Part shown: positions 8,910 through 18,456 of the stretch, piece after piece
How positions within the stretch are numbered: the stretch's first letter is position 1
Layout of the letters: every line of letters starts with the position of its first letter
DNA from: G942493375 sp942493375
GTDB lineage: Bacteria; Armatimonadota; UBA5829
Direction: 5' to 3'
Length of the DNA stretch: 64,000 bases
Assembly (NCBI GenBank): GCA_942493375.1
Contig: OW818698.1
Location: 2,976,001-3,040,000, forward strand
The notes under the pieces: generated by a model
The model's input: the letters and a program-made list of their open reading frames with translations, nothing else
Told to the model about the DNA's origin: nothing
Databases searched by the model: none
Translations under genes and position numbers: made by a program

Positions 8910-11296
8910 GCAGCATCCTCCGATCTCAGAGAATACAGATAATTGACCAGTCTCCAAGTCTCTGTTTCAGCTGCTCTCAGCGCTGATGATGCACCATGAA
9001 TATCCCCGGAGATACAAATTCTCTCCAACACCGAATATGCCTCGTAAGCCTGGTGGGCAGCAAAACTACCTACACTCCCTTTCATTCTGTGAGCATAACG
9101 AGTAAGCGTTCCCAGATCGGATGCTTCAAGCGCATTTTGCATATTGCGGATATTGATCTCATATTCACTCAGGAATATGTCAATTATCTCATTCAGTAAA
9201 CTGTTGTCCCCACCTACATAATTCATCAGTTCACCAAGGCATACGACAGAGATCTCTTCCTGCGGACTACCGCATTCTGCCTTAACTGCCTTCTTAACCA
9301 GGGCAATTAGTTCCTCTGAGCGGATTGGCTTCGTAATATATCCATCCATACCGGCTTGCAGGCATTTTTCTTTATCGTCTTTCATCGCACGTGTAGTCAT
9401 TGCGATTACCGGTATATGCCTACCAATGCCAGCTTCATTCTTTCTTATCTGAGCGGTTATCTCGAAACCATCAATACCCGACATCTCAACATCCAGCAGT
9501 ACAACGTCATAATAGTTATTATTCAAAGCATCGAGCGCTGATTGTCCGTTGTCCACAACAGTGACCTTGTTCCCACTCTTTTGCAAAACCTTCTCGGCTA
9601 GTTTACGGTTCACCACACCTGATTCAGCTACTAACACCCGTAGTCCGGGAGAATCCGCAAATATCATATCTACCATAGATCCATTGGACTCATCGGGATC
9701 TCCGTTAAACACGCCATTCACAATAGTATCTCTAGCGCAATCCGCAGGAATTCTGGAACTGATGTTAAAACAGAAAGTGCTGCCTGTTCCGGCTTCACTC
9801 TCTACCCACATCCTGCCGCCCATCAGTTCAACGAGACGGGAGGAAATGGCTAGTCCCAGGCCTGTGCCCCCATAACGTCTAGAGTTAGCAACATCTACCT
9901 GTTCAAACGATTCAAATATTCTCAAGCGTTTATCTTCAGGTATACCGATCCCGGTATCAGTGACACTGAAGATCAAGCCTACTTCATACTCAGACCTGGA
10001 TTCTGTACCCACAGACAGCTTCACACTGCCTTTATCTGTAAACTTGACTGCATTAGCCAGCAGGTTTGCTATTATCTGTCCCATTCTCATTGGGTCGCCA
10101 ACTAACAGCTGAGGGACATCATCAGAAATATTACATGAAAAGCGCAGTTTCTTCTTTTTGGCTTGCATGCCTATTGTTGTGGATATCTCTTGAATCTTCT
10201 CGCGCAAGTCATATACAATAGCATCGAGCTCCATCTTACGCGCTTCAATTTTCGAAAAGTCCAGCAAATCGTTGATAACCCAAAGCAAAGAATCAGATGA
10301 AGATTTTATTGCTTCCATATAACTGCGCTGTTCTGAGGAGAGTCTGGTGTCCAAAACTAACTCGGTTGTACCTATTATACCCAGCAGAGGAGTCCTGATT
10401 TCACTGGTCATATTTGCCAGGAACTCACCTTTAGCTTTGTTTGCAATCTCGGCAGCTTCTTTAGCATCACTTAGTTCCAGCTTGGCACTTTCACGCTCTG
10501 TGACATCTTTCATAGAGAACACACTACCTATCGTGCGTTCATCTACGCGTTGCGGACGAGCTGTCCACTCAAAGATTCTACCATCAATAAGCCGTGCGAG
10601 CTGATATTCCGGTGTGTCCGGATTATTCTTTACTTTTTCGAACTTCTCCAGGAACGTCTGTGGAAACTCCAGCTGGTCAAGGATATATGCCATTGACGCA
10701 TTGTAATCTCCGGTCTGCAGAATAGATGACGGTATGTTCCACATCTCAGCAAATGTTGCATTGAAACTTTCTACTCGCCCATCAAGATCTGTAACCAGTA
10801 TACCTTCGGTCGTTGAATGTATAGCCGCATCAAATAAGGAAAGAGCAGCTTCTGCTTGCCGCAGTTGTGTAACATCGGTAAATGTTTCCAGCAGATAGTT
10901 AGTATCATCGAGGACAATAGGAACTGCAGTTCTTACGATGGTCCTGAGTTCACCTTCCACGGACAGTAGCGCATCCTCAGAATGTTCATAACAATGCCCA
11001 AGATAAACAACAGGGCACTCACCTTGAAAAGATCGACACAAAAAACGCTGGCACGAACAGCCAACAGCTTCTTTTCGACCGACTCCCATCATATCAAGTG
11101 CAGTTTTATTCGCATCCACAATTCGGCAAGACAGGGGGTCAACGACCAGTACACCACACTGAACATTGTCCAGTATTTTACGTAGTCTGGTTTCATCCTC
11201 AGCCGATTTCTCACCGTTATTAATATATGATACCGATTTATCAGACCTGAGCAAAACATCTACTCCAAAGGATGACTGCATGTTGGAGGTTAGCAA
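8906..11296 (-). CDS. soluble PAS-PAS hybrid histidine-kinase-like protein with receiver and HPt, lacking the H-box histidine
   Basis: This 796-residue protein has no membrane segment or signal peptide. In order it shows two PAS domains (about 40-150 and 155-272), a HisKA-like dimerisation helix (290-355), an HATPase_c domain (about 395-515; N-box near 411-415, DTGIGIP near 447, GGTGLGLAIS near 476), a receiver with Asp602 and Lys656, and a C-terminal HPt domain with His736 in AHRMKG. The H-box reads FLANMTSEIRTP: position 298 is Ser (AGT, 10403-10405) where active kinases have the autophosphorylated His. It may therefore be a sensor or relay protein rather than a classical kinase. The start is a TTG at 11296; ATG 11281, five codons in, is the alternative, and neither has a strong ribosome-binding site. 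It overlaps the c-di-GMP gene by 4 bases. Confidence 0.9.
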   Translation of the reverse strand: MLTSNMQSSFGVDVLLRSDKSVSYINNGEKSAEDETRLRKILDNVQCGVLVVDPLSCRIVDANKTALDMMGVGRKEAVGCSCQRFLCRSFQGECPVVYLGHCYEHSEDALLSVEGELRTIVRTAVPIVLDDTNYLLETFTDVTQLRQAEAALSLFDAAIHSTTEGILVTDLDGRVESFNATFAEMWNIPSSILQTGDYNASMAYILDQLEFPQTFLEKFEKVKNNPDTPEYQLARLIDGRIFEWTARPQRVDERTIGSVFSMKDVTERESAKLELSDAKEAAEIANKAKGEFLANMTSEIRTPLLGIIGTTELVLDTRLSSEQRSYMEAIKSSSDSLLWVINDLLDFSKIEARKMELDAIVYDLREKIQEISTTIGMQAKKKKLRFSCNISDDVPQLLVGDPMRMGQIIANLLANAVKFTDKGSVKLSVGTESRSEYEVGLIFSVTDTGIGIPEDKRLRIFESFEQVDVANSRRYGGTGLGLAISSRLVELMGGRMWVESEAGTGSTFCFNISSRIPADCARDTIVNGVFNGDPDESNGSMVDMIFADSPGLRVLVAESGVVNRKLAEKVLQKSGNKVTVVDNGQSALDALNNNYYDVVLLDVEMSGIDGFEITAQIRKNEAGIGRHIPVIAMTTRAMKDDKEKCLQAGMDGYITKPIRSEELIALVKKAVKAECGSPQEEISVVCLGELMNYVGGDNSLLNEIIDIFLSEYEINIRNMQNALEASDLGTLTRYAHRMKGSVGSFAAHQAYEAYSVLERICISGDIHGASSALRAAETETWRLVNYLYSLRSEDAA

Positions 11297-11524
11297 CTAG
11301 TAATAGCTGCCTGCAATCACAGACTCATCCTAGTCACTTTATCGGCTTCTAGACTGGAATATATTATTAGGAGATATACTTAATGTCACAATTCATTCTC
11401 ACTACGTAATATGGAATTACGACACTATGCGGGGTGGAGTCTAAACACTGGTGTTTATGGAGGTTTTTTTACTTATATTGCTGATGTAATGTTCCGTAGA
11501 TCACAATGAACAGCATAAATGACT

Positions 11525-11548
11525 ACGGGAGGCCTGGTAGCCTCCCGT
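11525..11548 (-). terminator. terminator-like hairpin downstream of the NarL-type regulator
   Basis: ACGGGAGGC (11525-11533) and GCCTCCCGT (11540-11548) form a perfect 9-bp stem with a 6-base loop, 25 bases past the regulator stop. The T-run on the minus strand is short, so termination efficiency is uncertain. Confidence 0.65.
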
Positions 11549-11572
11549 ATTGAACACTAGTGATACTTAATT

Positions 11573-12232
11573 TTATATAGTAACGAGGTTCTGTTTTATA
11601 GCGTAGCGAATTATCTCAGCCTGGCTGTGCACGCCAAGTTTGCGATGAATATTTGCTCTGTGAACCTCAACAGTCCTGGGGCTGATCTTCAGCTGTGTCG
11701 CTACAGTGCCGTTTGTACAGCCCTGTGCAATCAGTTGAAGAACCTCAACCTCACGCCTTGTGAGTGAATCAACTGACAACTGAGCGACTGGTTCACCGTG
11801 ACTACGTGTGGAAGTTCCCAGATAAGCAGCAACTGCATTTTCAAGGATCCCGGGTCCGAGATACATGCTGCCGGCAACAAGCTGACGGACTGCATGCACA
11901 AGAAGATCCATTGTGGTTTCCTTTAGAATATATCCGGATGCTCCTGCATTAAGAGCTCTCTTTACTTCTTTTTCGTCACCACACATAGACAATATCAATA
12001 TTTTTGTGTCCGGACTGACTTCCCTCAATCGGGTCGTAACTTCTACCCCATCGGTATCAGGCATCATCATGTCTACCACAGCAATACCAGGACACAGTCT
12101 CTCAGCCGCTTCAATTGCTGCCGCACCATCCTGAGTATCATATACTACAGTAAAATCCCCTTCTCTCTCAAGAAGAGCCTTGAGACCCTGACGTATAATA
12201 CTGTGGTCATCTACAAGAAGAACAGTTATCAT
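11573..12232 (-). CDS. NarL/LuxR-family two-component response regulator
   Basis: The 219-residue protein has an N-terminal receiver with the acidic pair at residues 8-9, phospho-acceptor Asp54 (VVDMMMPD) and Lys104. It ends in a LuxR-type helix-turn-helix (about 150-215, containing LTRREVEVLQLIAQG and SPRTVEVHRANIHRKLG). It should bind DNA as a dimer when phosphorylated. It lies 11 bases downstream of a HisKA_3 sensor kinase gene on the same strand, so the two form a cognate pair. Target genes are not evident from the sequence. Confidence 0.93.
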   Translation of the reverse strand: MITVLLVDDHSIIRQGLKALLEREGDFTVVYDTQDGAAAIEAAERLCPGIAVVDMMMPDTDGVEVTTRLREVSPDTKILILSMCGDEKEVKRALNAGASGYILKETTMDLLVHAVRQLVAGSMYLGPGILENAVAAYLGTSTRSHGEPVAQLSVDSLTRREVEVLQLIAQGCTNGTVATQLKISPRTVEVHRANIHRKLGVHSQAEIIRYAIKQNLVTI

Positions 12233-12243
12233 CGTTTTGTCCT

Positions 12244-13965
12244 TTACCCCTGGTGTATTGCCTGCGCACCCACCGAAAGTGTTAATTTGGTTCCACCTGC
12301 AGGCGATGAGTCTATATTTAACGTCCCATTAATGGCTTCTGCCCGTTCAAACATCCCAACTAATCCGTAATGACCTGAATGAGCCAACTTGGAGTATACG
12401 TCAAATCCTCGGCCATCGTCAAGAATTGTCAACCGAAGAGTATCACCGTCATAATCCAGATTAATATCAGCTGAACTCGCATCTGAATGCCTTACAACAT
12501 TTGTAAGTGCTTCTTGCGCTATTCTAAAAAACACTGTCTCAACCTCCGGTATGAACCGAAGGTCATCCATCCCGTTATTCTCAAATGACACACTGAGATC
12601 AGAGAGTTTTGGCAACCTGTTTATATGCCACTGTATACCACCGACGAGTCCTTCGTCTTCTAATACTCCAGGACGCATATCCGTAATCAATTCTCGGATA
12701 CGTGTAGTCAACTCAAAAACCATAGCTTGCTGGTCTCGAATTTGCGCCTTATGCTCTGTCCCCATATCCCTTGAACTCAATCCGATCGCAAGCTGAAGAG
12801 CCATCAGCGCCTGTCCCACTTCATCGTGTAAATCCTGAGCTAGATTTCTGCGTTCCGATTCTACCGCCTGCACCAAATTCGCAGAGAGCGCTTTGAGTCT
12901 CTCTCTACCTGCTCTGACCTCTTCGTATAACCTCGCGTTTTGCATGGCGGTCCCAATCTGTTGCCCCAACAAACGGTAAAACCCACGTCTGCCCGGATCA
13001 AATTCCGACTGAGAACTGGAGAAAAGCTCCATCATACCCTGGAGATCGTTATCTGATACTATAGGAACACACCAGGAAGCATAATCCTTCAAGACCTGTC
13101 CAATAGCAGCAACCTTCTGATGCTCCTGACCATGAACTACGGCTGGTCTGGAGACTATATAATCCGCATAAAACTCCGATACAGGAACCGGTTGGAAGGC
13201 GACACCCTCAGCAACTCCCCATGCTACTCCCTGCCAAAGCAATTCAATTGCAGAATCATATATAAGGAGACGTCCACCCACTAACAAATCGGATGTGCTC
13301 ATCGCAGTCTTTATACTGACCAGGGTCTCAGTCATAGCCAATGATCGCCCAAGTGAACGTGCGACTGTATTGACTAATCCCAGATCATTCGCCTTGTGGA
13401 TAGCTTCATTCTCGGCGGTCTTGATACGAGTGATATCTTTTATGATAATGATAACACCTTGTGTTTCATTATCTTCCAGTGTCCACGGGAATGCAGATAT
13501 TTCTGCCCATATACCTTTGTTTTTCCGAATCCGAATATATGCTTCGATGGGAAGAGGCTGTGATCCTGCCAAAAGAGGTTGCAACAAGTCGCGATCTATC
13601 TGCTCAAATATGTGACCAAATAAAGTACGGCAGGTTTGACCTGCAAGAACAGCATTTCCACCAAACCAATCGCGCAACACTTGATTATATTCGACTAACT
13701 GTAGATCAGCATCAGTAATACAAACTGCCTCTGATATCCTGTCAAGAATTGGAATCCTCGGTGCTATATTTGCAGACGCTTTGATTGATCTATATGCGGG
13801 AGGAGAAGTCTTTCGGCTGGTTAGATGGGTTGCTAAATCGGATACTGACACCTTGTCGCATGTCAAAGCATCACTGGCTCCGTCAACAGCCGACAACCTA
13901 CGTATATGGGTTGTTCCCTTACGAGTATCTCCCTGATCTTGTGGATTTATTGTATCGTCTTGCAT
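12244..13965 (-). CDS. soluble NarX/DegS-type sensor histidine kinase (PAS-GAF-HisKA_3-HATPase)
   Basis: The 573-residue protein starts at ATG 13965 with AAAGG about 9 bases upstream. The first 65 residues are low-complexity and polar. A PAS domain (about 70-185) and a GAF-like domain (about 190-347) precede the HisKA_3 dimerisation domain, where His380 in QDLHDEVGQ is the expected phosphorylation site. An HATPase_c domain (about 470-570; DDGRGFD and GHYGLVGMFERA motifs) completes it. No transmembrane helix is seen, so it senses a cytoplasmic signal through PAS/GAF; the ligand is unknown. It is transcribed with the adjacent NarL-type regulator. Confidence 0.92.
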   Translation of the reverse strand: MQDDTINPQDQGDTRKGTTHIRRLSAVDGASDALTCDKVSVSDLATHLTSRKTSPPAYRSIKASANIAPRIPILDRISEAVCITDADLQLVEYNQVLRDWFGGNAVLAGQTCRTLFGHIFEQIDRDLLQPLLAGSQPLPIEAYIRIRKNKGIWAEISAFPWTLEDNETQGVIIIIKDITRIKTAENEAIHKANDLGLVNTVARSLGRSLAMTETLVSIKTAMSTSDLLVGGRLLIYDSAIELLWQGVAWGVAEGVAFQPVPVSEFYADYIVSRPAVVHGQEHQKVAAIGQVLKDYASWCVPIVSDNDLQGMMELFSSSQSEFDPGRRGFYRLLGQQIGTAMQNARLYEEVRAGRERLKALSANLVQAVESERRNLAQDLHDEVGQALMALQLAIGLSSRDMGTEHKAQIRDQQAMVFELTTRIRELITDMRPGVLEDEGLVGGIQWHINRLPKLSDLSVSFENNGMDDLRFIPEVETVFFRIAQEALTNVVRHSDASSADINLDYDGDTLRLTILDDGRGFDVYSKLAHSGHYGLVGMFERAEAINGTLNIDSSPAGGTKLTLSVGAQAIHQG

Positions 13966-14113
13966 GAAAATCTACCTTTATACCAGTCAAAACAGCCAGC
14001 TGAGACATGTCATGCTCATTAAAAACAGTAAGCAAACACGTTACCACCGATATGATTATAGGCACAACCAGCTCTATAGTCAACGGTAAATCAAAAATAA
14101 TGCAGTAGAATAA

Positions 14114-15046
14114 TCACTCAAGAGTAAAATTTACCAACTTATGCACGTGCTCAAAACGGGTACGTATATCTGCCTGCGTAAGAGTTCTGAATCGGTTGAG
14201 ACTGAAATCCTGAATATTGTACGAAGCTAGAACACTTCCATACACCACTGCACGTCTCAAATCCTCTTCAGTTGTTCCACCCGTACTGGCAAGGTAACCC
14301 ATACAACCACCAGCAAAACTATCCCCGGCACCTGTGGGGTCAACTACATCAATCAGTGGAAATGGGGCTGCAGAAAAACATGTGTCATCATGGCAGTACA
14401 TTAAGGCCCCGTGTTCACCCTTCTTGATGACTACGTATTTGGGTCCCATGTTCCGTATTTTCTCGGCAGCAAGAGTAATATTAGTTTCTCCGGTCAACTG
14501 CCGGGCTTCTGCATCATTAAGGAATGCAATATCTACCCGTTTCAGGACCTCTATAAGTCTGTCCTTCTTTCCGGATATCCAGAAGTTCATTGTATCACAA
14601 GCAACCAGTTTGGCATCGGTAACCTGGTCTAGAACCTTCAGCTGCAGATCGGGATCGATATTCGCAAGGAATACATATTTACTGGACTTGTAGGATTCAG
14701 GCAAGTCCGGGTGAAAATCCTGGAAGACATTCAGTTCAGTGGCTATTGTATTGGCTTGATTCATGTCACCCTGGTATGAACCTTTCCAATGAAATGTCTT
14801 ACCACTAGCAACCTGAAGTCCATCTGTATTTACGTTGTGCTTGTTTAGAAAGTCTACATGCTCACTGGGAAAATCCTCACCAACAACACCAACAAGCCTT
14901 ACTGGACTGAAAAAACCCGCAGCCACTGAGGAATACACTGCAGCTCCACCCAAGGCTCTTTCGACCTCTCCCGAAGGTGTACTTACCGAATCAAATGCAA
15001 CACTACCAACGATTAATAGACTATTATCACAACAAGAACAACCCAT
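14114..15046 (-). CDS. PfkB-family sugar kinase
   Basis: The 310-residue protein shows the ribokinase/PfkB fold: the N-terminal GGAAVYSSVAA substrate region and the C-terminal signature VDPTGAGDSFAGG (about 235-247) containing the catalytic Asp and the anion hole. It phosphorylates a sugar or nucleoside with ATP in the cytoplasm; the substrate cannot be read from sequence. It starts MGCSCC, and the ribosome-binding site (GAGG, about 13 bases upstream) is weak, so a later start is possible. It is the last of four minus-strand genes for surface sugar metabolism. Confidence 0.85.
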   Translation of the reverse strand: MGCSCCDNSLLIVGSVAFDSVSTPSGEVERALGGAAVYSSVAAGFFSPVRLVGVVGEDFPSEHVDFLNKHNVNTDGLQVASGKTFHWKGSYQGDMNQANTIATELNVFQDFHPDLPESYKSSKYVFLANIDPDLQLKVLDQVTDAKLVACDTMNFWISGKKDRLIEVLKRVDIAFLNDAEARQLTGETNITLAAEKIRNMGPKYVVIKKGEHGALMYCHDDTCFSAAPFPLIDVVDPTGAGDSFAGGCMGYLASTGGTTEEDLRRAVVYGSVLASYNIQDFSLNRFRTLTQADIRTRFEHVHKLVNFTLE

Positions 15047-15182
15047 AACTTACAAACAACCTCACCCATCATCTACAATAATATATATATACAGTTATCG
15101 ACAAATTACCACACAAGAATGAGCCCGCCGATACATCCACTCGGTATTGGGACTAAATGGATCGGTTTTAGCCCACGATACC

Positions 15183-15947
15183 TCAGCGTTTGCACCCATT
15201 AACATAACGCTGAGCAATAACCATATACACGAACTTCGGCAACAGCAATACTTTAGCTATCTTGCGTCGATCTTTCGAGAGTCGATAAAGCCACTCAAGC
15301 CCGTGTTTCTGATACCACACAGGTGCGCGTTTCACCAAACCTGACATCACATCGAATGTCCCACCAACACCAATAGCCACCCCTACTCCCAGCCTGCTGA
15401 TGTTGCGCCTTATCCATTTTTCCTGCTTGGGAATTCCAAGAGCAACCAGTAATACTTTGGCGCCGGATGTCTTAATCTGTTCTACAATGGCATCCGTGTC
15501 TTTATCATCGTCAAAATATCCATTCCGTGTTCCTGCTACCAGTAAACCGGGATATTGCTCAATCATTTTTTCTGCAGCTTTCTCAGCAACGCCGGGTGCA
15601 GCACCAAAGAAAAACACCGAGAAGCTATCCTTGGCAGCCATCTCAAGTATCTTCATGCTAATATCCACGCCACTAACTCTGACCTGAATGCGCTTGCAGG
15701 AAAAGCGTGAGCCTAAGACAATGCTGACTCCATCAGGACTGACAATGTCGGCTGAGTTTACAATCTCCTTAAACTCGGGATCAGACTGTGCTATTACAAT
15801 GGCACTGGCATCAGCTGTGACAATTTGATGAGTAGCCTGATTGTTAACAAACCCTTGCACTGCATTCATTACAGTGTCCATATCCACATCGTGTACTCTA
15901 CATCCAAGAATCTCTGTACACTCTATGGGTTTCATATTATCACTCAA
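15183..15947 (-). CDS. WecG/TagA/CpsF-family glycosyltransferase
   Basis: The 254-residue protein matches the GT26 family, which adds ManNAc-type sugars to lipid-linked intermediates in enterobacterial common antigen, teichoic acid linkage units or capsule. Typical segments are TADASAIVIAQ, SPDGVSIV, FFGAAPGVAEKAAEKM and GIPKQEKWI. It probably starts at TTG 15947, since AGGAA lies 8 bases upstream; an ATG four codons later has no good site. It follows the nucleotidyltransferase gene by 16 bases, so the two are co-transcribed. It acts at the cytoplasmic face of the membrane. Confidence 0.9.
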   Translation of the reverse strand: MSDNMKPIECTEILGCRVHDVDMDTVMNAVQGFVNNQATHQIVTADASAIVIAQSDPEFKEIVNSADIVSPDGVSIVLGSRFSCKRIQVRVSGVDISMKILEMAAKDSFSVFFFGAAPGVAEKAAEKMIEQYPGLLVAGTRNGYFDDDKDTDAIVEQIKTSGAKVLLVALGIPKQEKWIRRNISRLGVGVAIGVGGTFDVMSGLVKRAPVWYQKHGLEWLYRLSKDRRKIAKVLLLPKFVYMVIAQRYVNGCKR

Positions 15948-15963
15948 AATTGCAATTCCTTAT

Positions 15964-17010
15964 TTACAATGCATTTCTGCGGACTGGATCTACAATAACT
16001 CCATCAAACACAGCTGCATTAGATTTTACTTTACAGTGTTCGCCAACAACACAACGTTCCAGCATAGTATTCTGCATAACGGTAGCACCTTGCCACAGTA
16101 TGCTTTCCTTAACAGTTGCTCCCGACTCTACAACGCAGTCATCAGCCAAAACTGAGTATTCCAGTACTTTGGCATCAGCTTCTATGCGACAGTTGTTGCC
16201 AATAACCACCGGATAACCGATCTCAGCTGTTGGATCTATCTCGACATTATCACCCATCCAGACATATTTTCTCTGCTCCGGAACAGGCAGCTTTATATCC
16301 ACACGCCCACTCATAGCATCTCTATGAGCATCATGATACTGTTTCAGACTTCCTACGTCCTTCCAATAACTGGATGTAAGGTAGCCATAGAACCTGGATT
16401 TCTGCTCTAGCAACAAAGGCAGCAAGTTGTGTCCAAATCCGTATTTTACACCTTTAGGAATAAGCTCCAGAACCTGCCGGTCAAACACATAAACACCTGT
16501 GTTTGCCGAATTGCTGAACATCACTTCGCCTTTAGGCTTTTCAAGGAACCTGGTTATACGCCCCCGCTCATTCAACAGAGCAATTCCATATTCAGAAGGA
16601 TCATCAACCAAAGATAGAGCAATAGTAGCAGAAGCCTTTTTTTCCTTGTGAAATCTTATAAGCCGATCGAAATTTACATCGGTCAGATCGTCCCCACCTA
16701 CTACCAGGAATGTATCTTCATCAAAGAAACTCTCGCAGCGTTTGACACTTCCCGCATCTCCCCAGAGCTCTTCCTCGGGTGAGAAATGGATATTGGCACC
16801 CCACTTGCGACCATCACCGAAATACTCCATAATCTGCTCACCCAGGTAGTGGACATTGATCATAATGTCCTGGAAACCGGACTGAACAAGCCGTTCGACG
16901 ATGTGTTCCATAACTGGTTTGTTGACTATCGGAACCATCGGTTTAGGAATGTTTCGGGTAAGGGGATCCAGCCTGGAACCAACCCCTGCCGCAAGTATCA
17001 TCGCCTTCAT
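15964..17010 (-). CDS. sugar-phosphate nucleotidyltransferase with hexapeptide-repeat C-terminus
   Basis: The 348-residue protein begins MKAMILAAGVGSRLDPLT, the nucleotide-binding signature of NDP-sugar pyrophosphorylases, followed by IPKPMVPI. Residues 1-235 form the transferase domain, and about 250-345 show isoleucine-patch (hexapeptide) repeats forming a left-handed beta-helix. This architecture is typical of mannose-1-phosphate guanylyltransferase-like and GlmU/GlgC-like enzymes; I cannot choose the sugar or nucleotide. GGAGGGAG lies just before the ATG. It supplies activated sugar, presumably for the glycosyltransferase immediately downstream. Confidence 0.88.
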   Translation of the reverse strand: MKAMILAAGVGSRLDPLTRNIPKPMVPIVNKPVMEHIVERLVQSGFQDIMINVHYLGEQIMEYFGDGRKWGANIHFSPEEELWGDAGSVKRCESFFDEDTFLVVGGDDLTDVNFDRLIRFHKEKKASATIALSLVDDPSEYGIALLNERGRITRFLEKPKGEVMFSNSANTGVYVFDRQVLELIPKGVKYGFGHNLLPLLLEQKSRFYGYLTSSYWKDVGSLKQYHDAHRDAMSGRVDIKLPVPEQRKYVWMGDNVEIDPTAEIGYPVVIGNNCRIEADAKVLEYSVLADDCVVESGATVKESILWQGATVMQNTMLERCVVGEHCKVKSNAAVFDGVIVDPVRRNAL

Positions 17011-17118
17011 AAAATGCTCCCTCCAGATATTCTCACTGTGTTTGACAACAGTCCACCTAATTTTCCTTCAAGGATAATTGGGTGTAATAAATCTGTAAGC
17101 TCAGCAGCTTTTCGTTTC

Positions 17119-18228
17119 CTATGCGATTGATTTTACCGTATCAACTACTGCACCGGCCACAGTATTTCTATCTTCTTCAGACAACTCAGGATATACCGGC
17201 AAACTCAAAACCTGCAACGCAGCCAACTCTGACTCAGGGAAGTCACCCTCTTTGTATCCCAGATACTCATATGCTCTCTGCAAGTGCAGGGGACTGGGAT
17301 AGTAGACGGCACTCCCTACACCCCGTTCAGCTAACCCAGCTTTGAGTTGATCTCTCTTCTCATATCGAAGAGTGAATTGATGGTAAGTGTGGTAGTTCTC
17401 TTCAAGAGGCACAGGGGCAGTCAGTGGTAAGTCTTTGAACATCTCTATATAATAAGCCGCATTAGCCCGCCTGGCTTCATTCCACTTCTCAATATAGCGC
17501 AGTTTTACCATAAGTGCTGCAGCCTGAAGTTCATCGAGCCTTGAGCAATATCCAATTCGTCTGTATGAATATGTCTCATCCATGCCGTGTACGCGCAATT
17601 CCCTGGCTCTTTCGGCGATTTCCGGATCGTTAGTAAGCACCATGCCTCCATCACCGCATCCTCCCAGATTCTTCGTAGGGAAAAAGCTCAACGTTGCAGC
17701 GTCACCATATTTACCGATTGCGGTGCCTTTATATTTGGAACCAATGGCTTGAGCGCCGTCAAAGACAACTTTCAATCCCTTTTCATTCGCCAACTGCATT
17801 ATCTCATCCACTGCACAGCACTGACCATAAAGGTGTACCGGCAAGATAGCCTTGGTTTTGTCAGTTATTGCTGCGGCAATTTTTGCAGGATCAAGGTTGA
17901 ATGTCTTTGGATCTATGTCAACAAACACAGGTGTAGCGCCAACTATGATAATAGCTTCGGTTGTTGCAACGAATGTGTAGGGCGTGGTAATGACTTCGTC
18001 CCCGGGACCTACTCCAGCAGCTGCAAGTGAAATCACTATGGCATCTGTTCCAGAGTTTACCCCTATGCCATATTTCGCTTCGCACATAGCCGGAATTTCC
18101 TGCTCCAGTGCTTTGACATTTGCACCCAGTATAAACTGACAGTTATCAAAAACCTGGGTGACTGCATCAACGAGTTCCTGCTTGATGCTCTGGACTTGAG
18201 CTTTGGGATTTGCCACTGGAATAGCCAA
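17119..18228 (-). CDS. DegT/DnrJ/EryC1/StrS-family sugar aminotransferase
   Basis: The 369-residue PLP enzyme starts at TTG 18228, with AGGAG 9 bases upstream. The family hallmarks are NSGTDAI (58-64), DGAQAIG with Asp158, and the PLP lysine Lys186 in SFFPTKNLGG. Members transaminate keto-sugar nucleotides to amino sugars for lipopolysaccharide, capsule or glycoprotein synthesis. It is the first gene of the minus-strand polysaccharide cluster. Upstream is a G-rich/C-rich inverted repeat rather than a recognisable promoter. Confidence 0.92.
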   Translation of the reverse strand: MAIPVANPKAQVQSIKQELVDAVTQVFDNCQFILGANVKALEQEIPAMCEAKYGIGVNSGTDAIVISLAAAGVGPGDEVITTPYTFVATTEAIIIVGATPVFVDIDPKTFNLDPAKIAAAITDKTKAILPVHLYGQCCAVDEIMQLANEKGLKVVFDGAQAIGSKYKGTAIGKYGDAATLSFFPTKNLGGCGDGGMVLTNDPEIAERARELRVHGMDETYSYRRIGYCSRLDELQAAALMVKLRYIEKWNEARRANAAYYIEMFKDLPLTAPVPLEENYHTYHQFTLRYEKRDQLKAGLAERGVGSAVYYPSPLHLQRAYEYLGYKEGDFPESELAALQVLSLPVYPELSEEDRNTVAGAVVDTVKSIA

Positions 18229-18341
18229 AGGTGTACGCTCCTAAACAGACTACTTAATCTCACAACATTATTATACGGGGCACATGCCCTCAAATCATAT
18301 TATCGCTGTCAAGGGGACGCAATGTCAACTCCGGCTTCGGT

Positions 18342-18456
18342 GAGAGACTGGGAGACAAGGGGAATGGGAGAGGGGGAGAAGGGAACTTCATTCCATGATT
18401 ACAGGCTTGAGATAGAGTCTCCCCCTCTCCCAATCTCTCAGTCTCCCAATCTTTCC
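18342..18456. repeat. imperfect purine/pyrimidine inverted repeat
   Basis: A purine-rich left arm (18342-18381) and pyrimidine-rich right arm (18418-18456) are imperfect reverse complements; the inner 15 bases TGGGAGAGGGGGAGA (18365-18379) match 18418-18432 perfectly. Each arm also contains repeated GGGAGA or TCTCCC units. It separates the divergently transcribed DegT and mannosidase genes and resembles dispersed extragenic palindromes. Confidence 0.75.

Noticed and set aside
10403..10405. sequencing error as the cause of the missing kinase His
   Set aside because: Two base changes would be needed and the reading frame on both sides is intact, so an error is unlikely.
11370..11410. possible eight-codon leader peptide after AGGAG (ATG near 11382)
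   Set aside because: It is too short, has no downstream plus-strand gene to control, and no attenuator follows.
11437..11471. AAACACTGGTGTTT followed by a T-run as a plus-strand terminator
   Set aside because: The symmetrical core would leave a loop too small or a very weak stem, and no plus-strand gene lies upstream.
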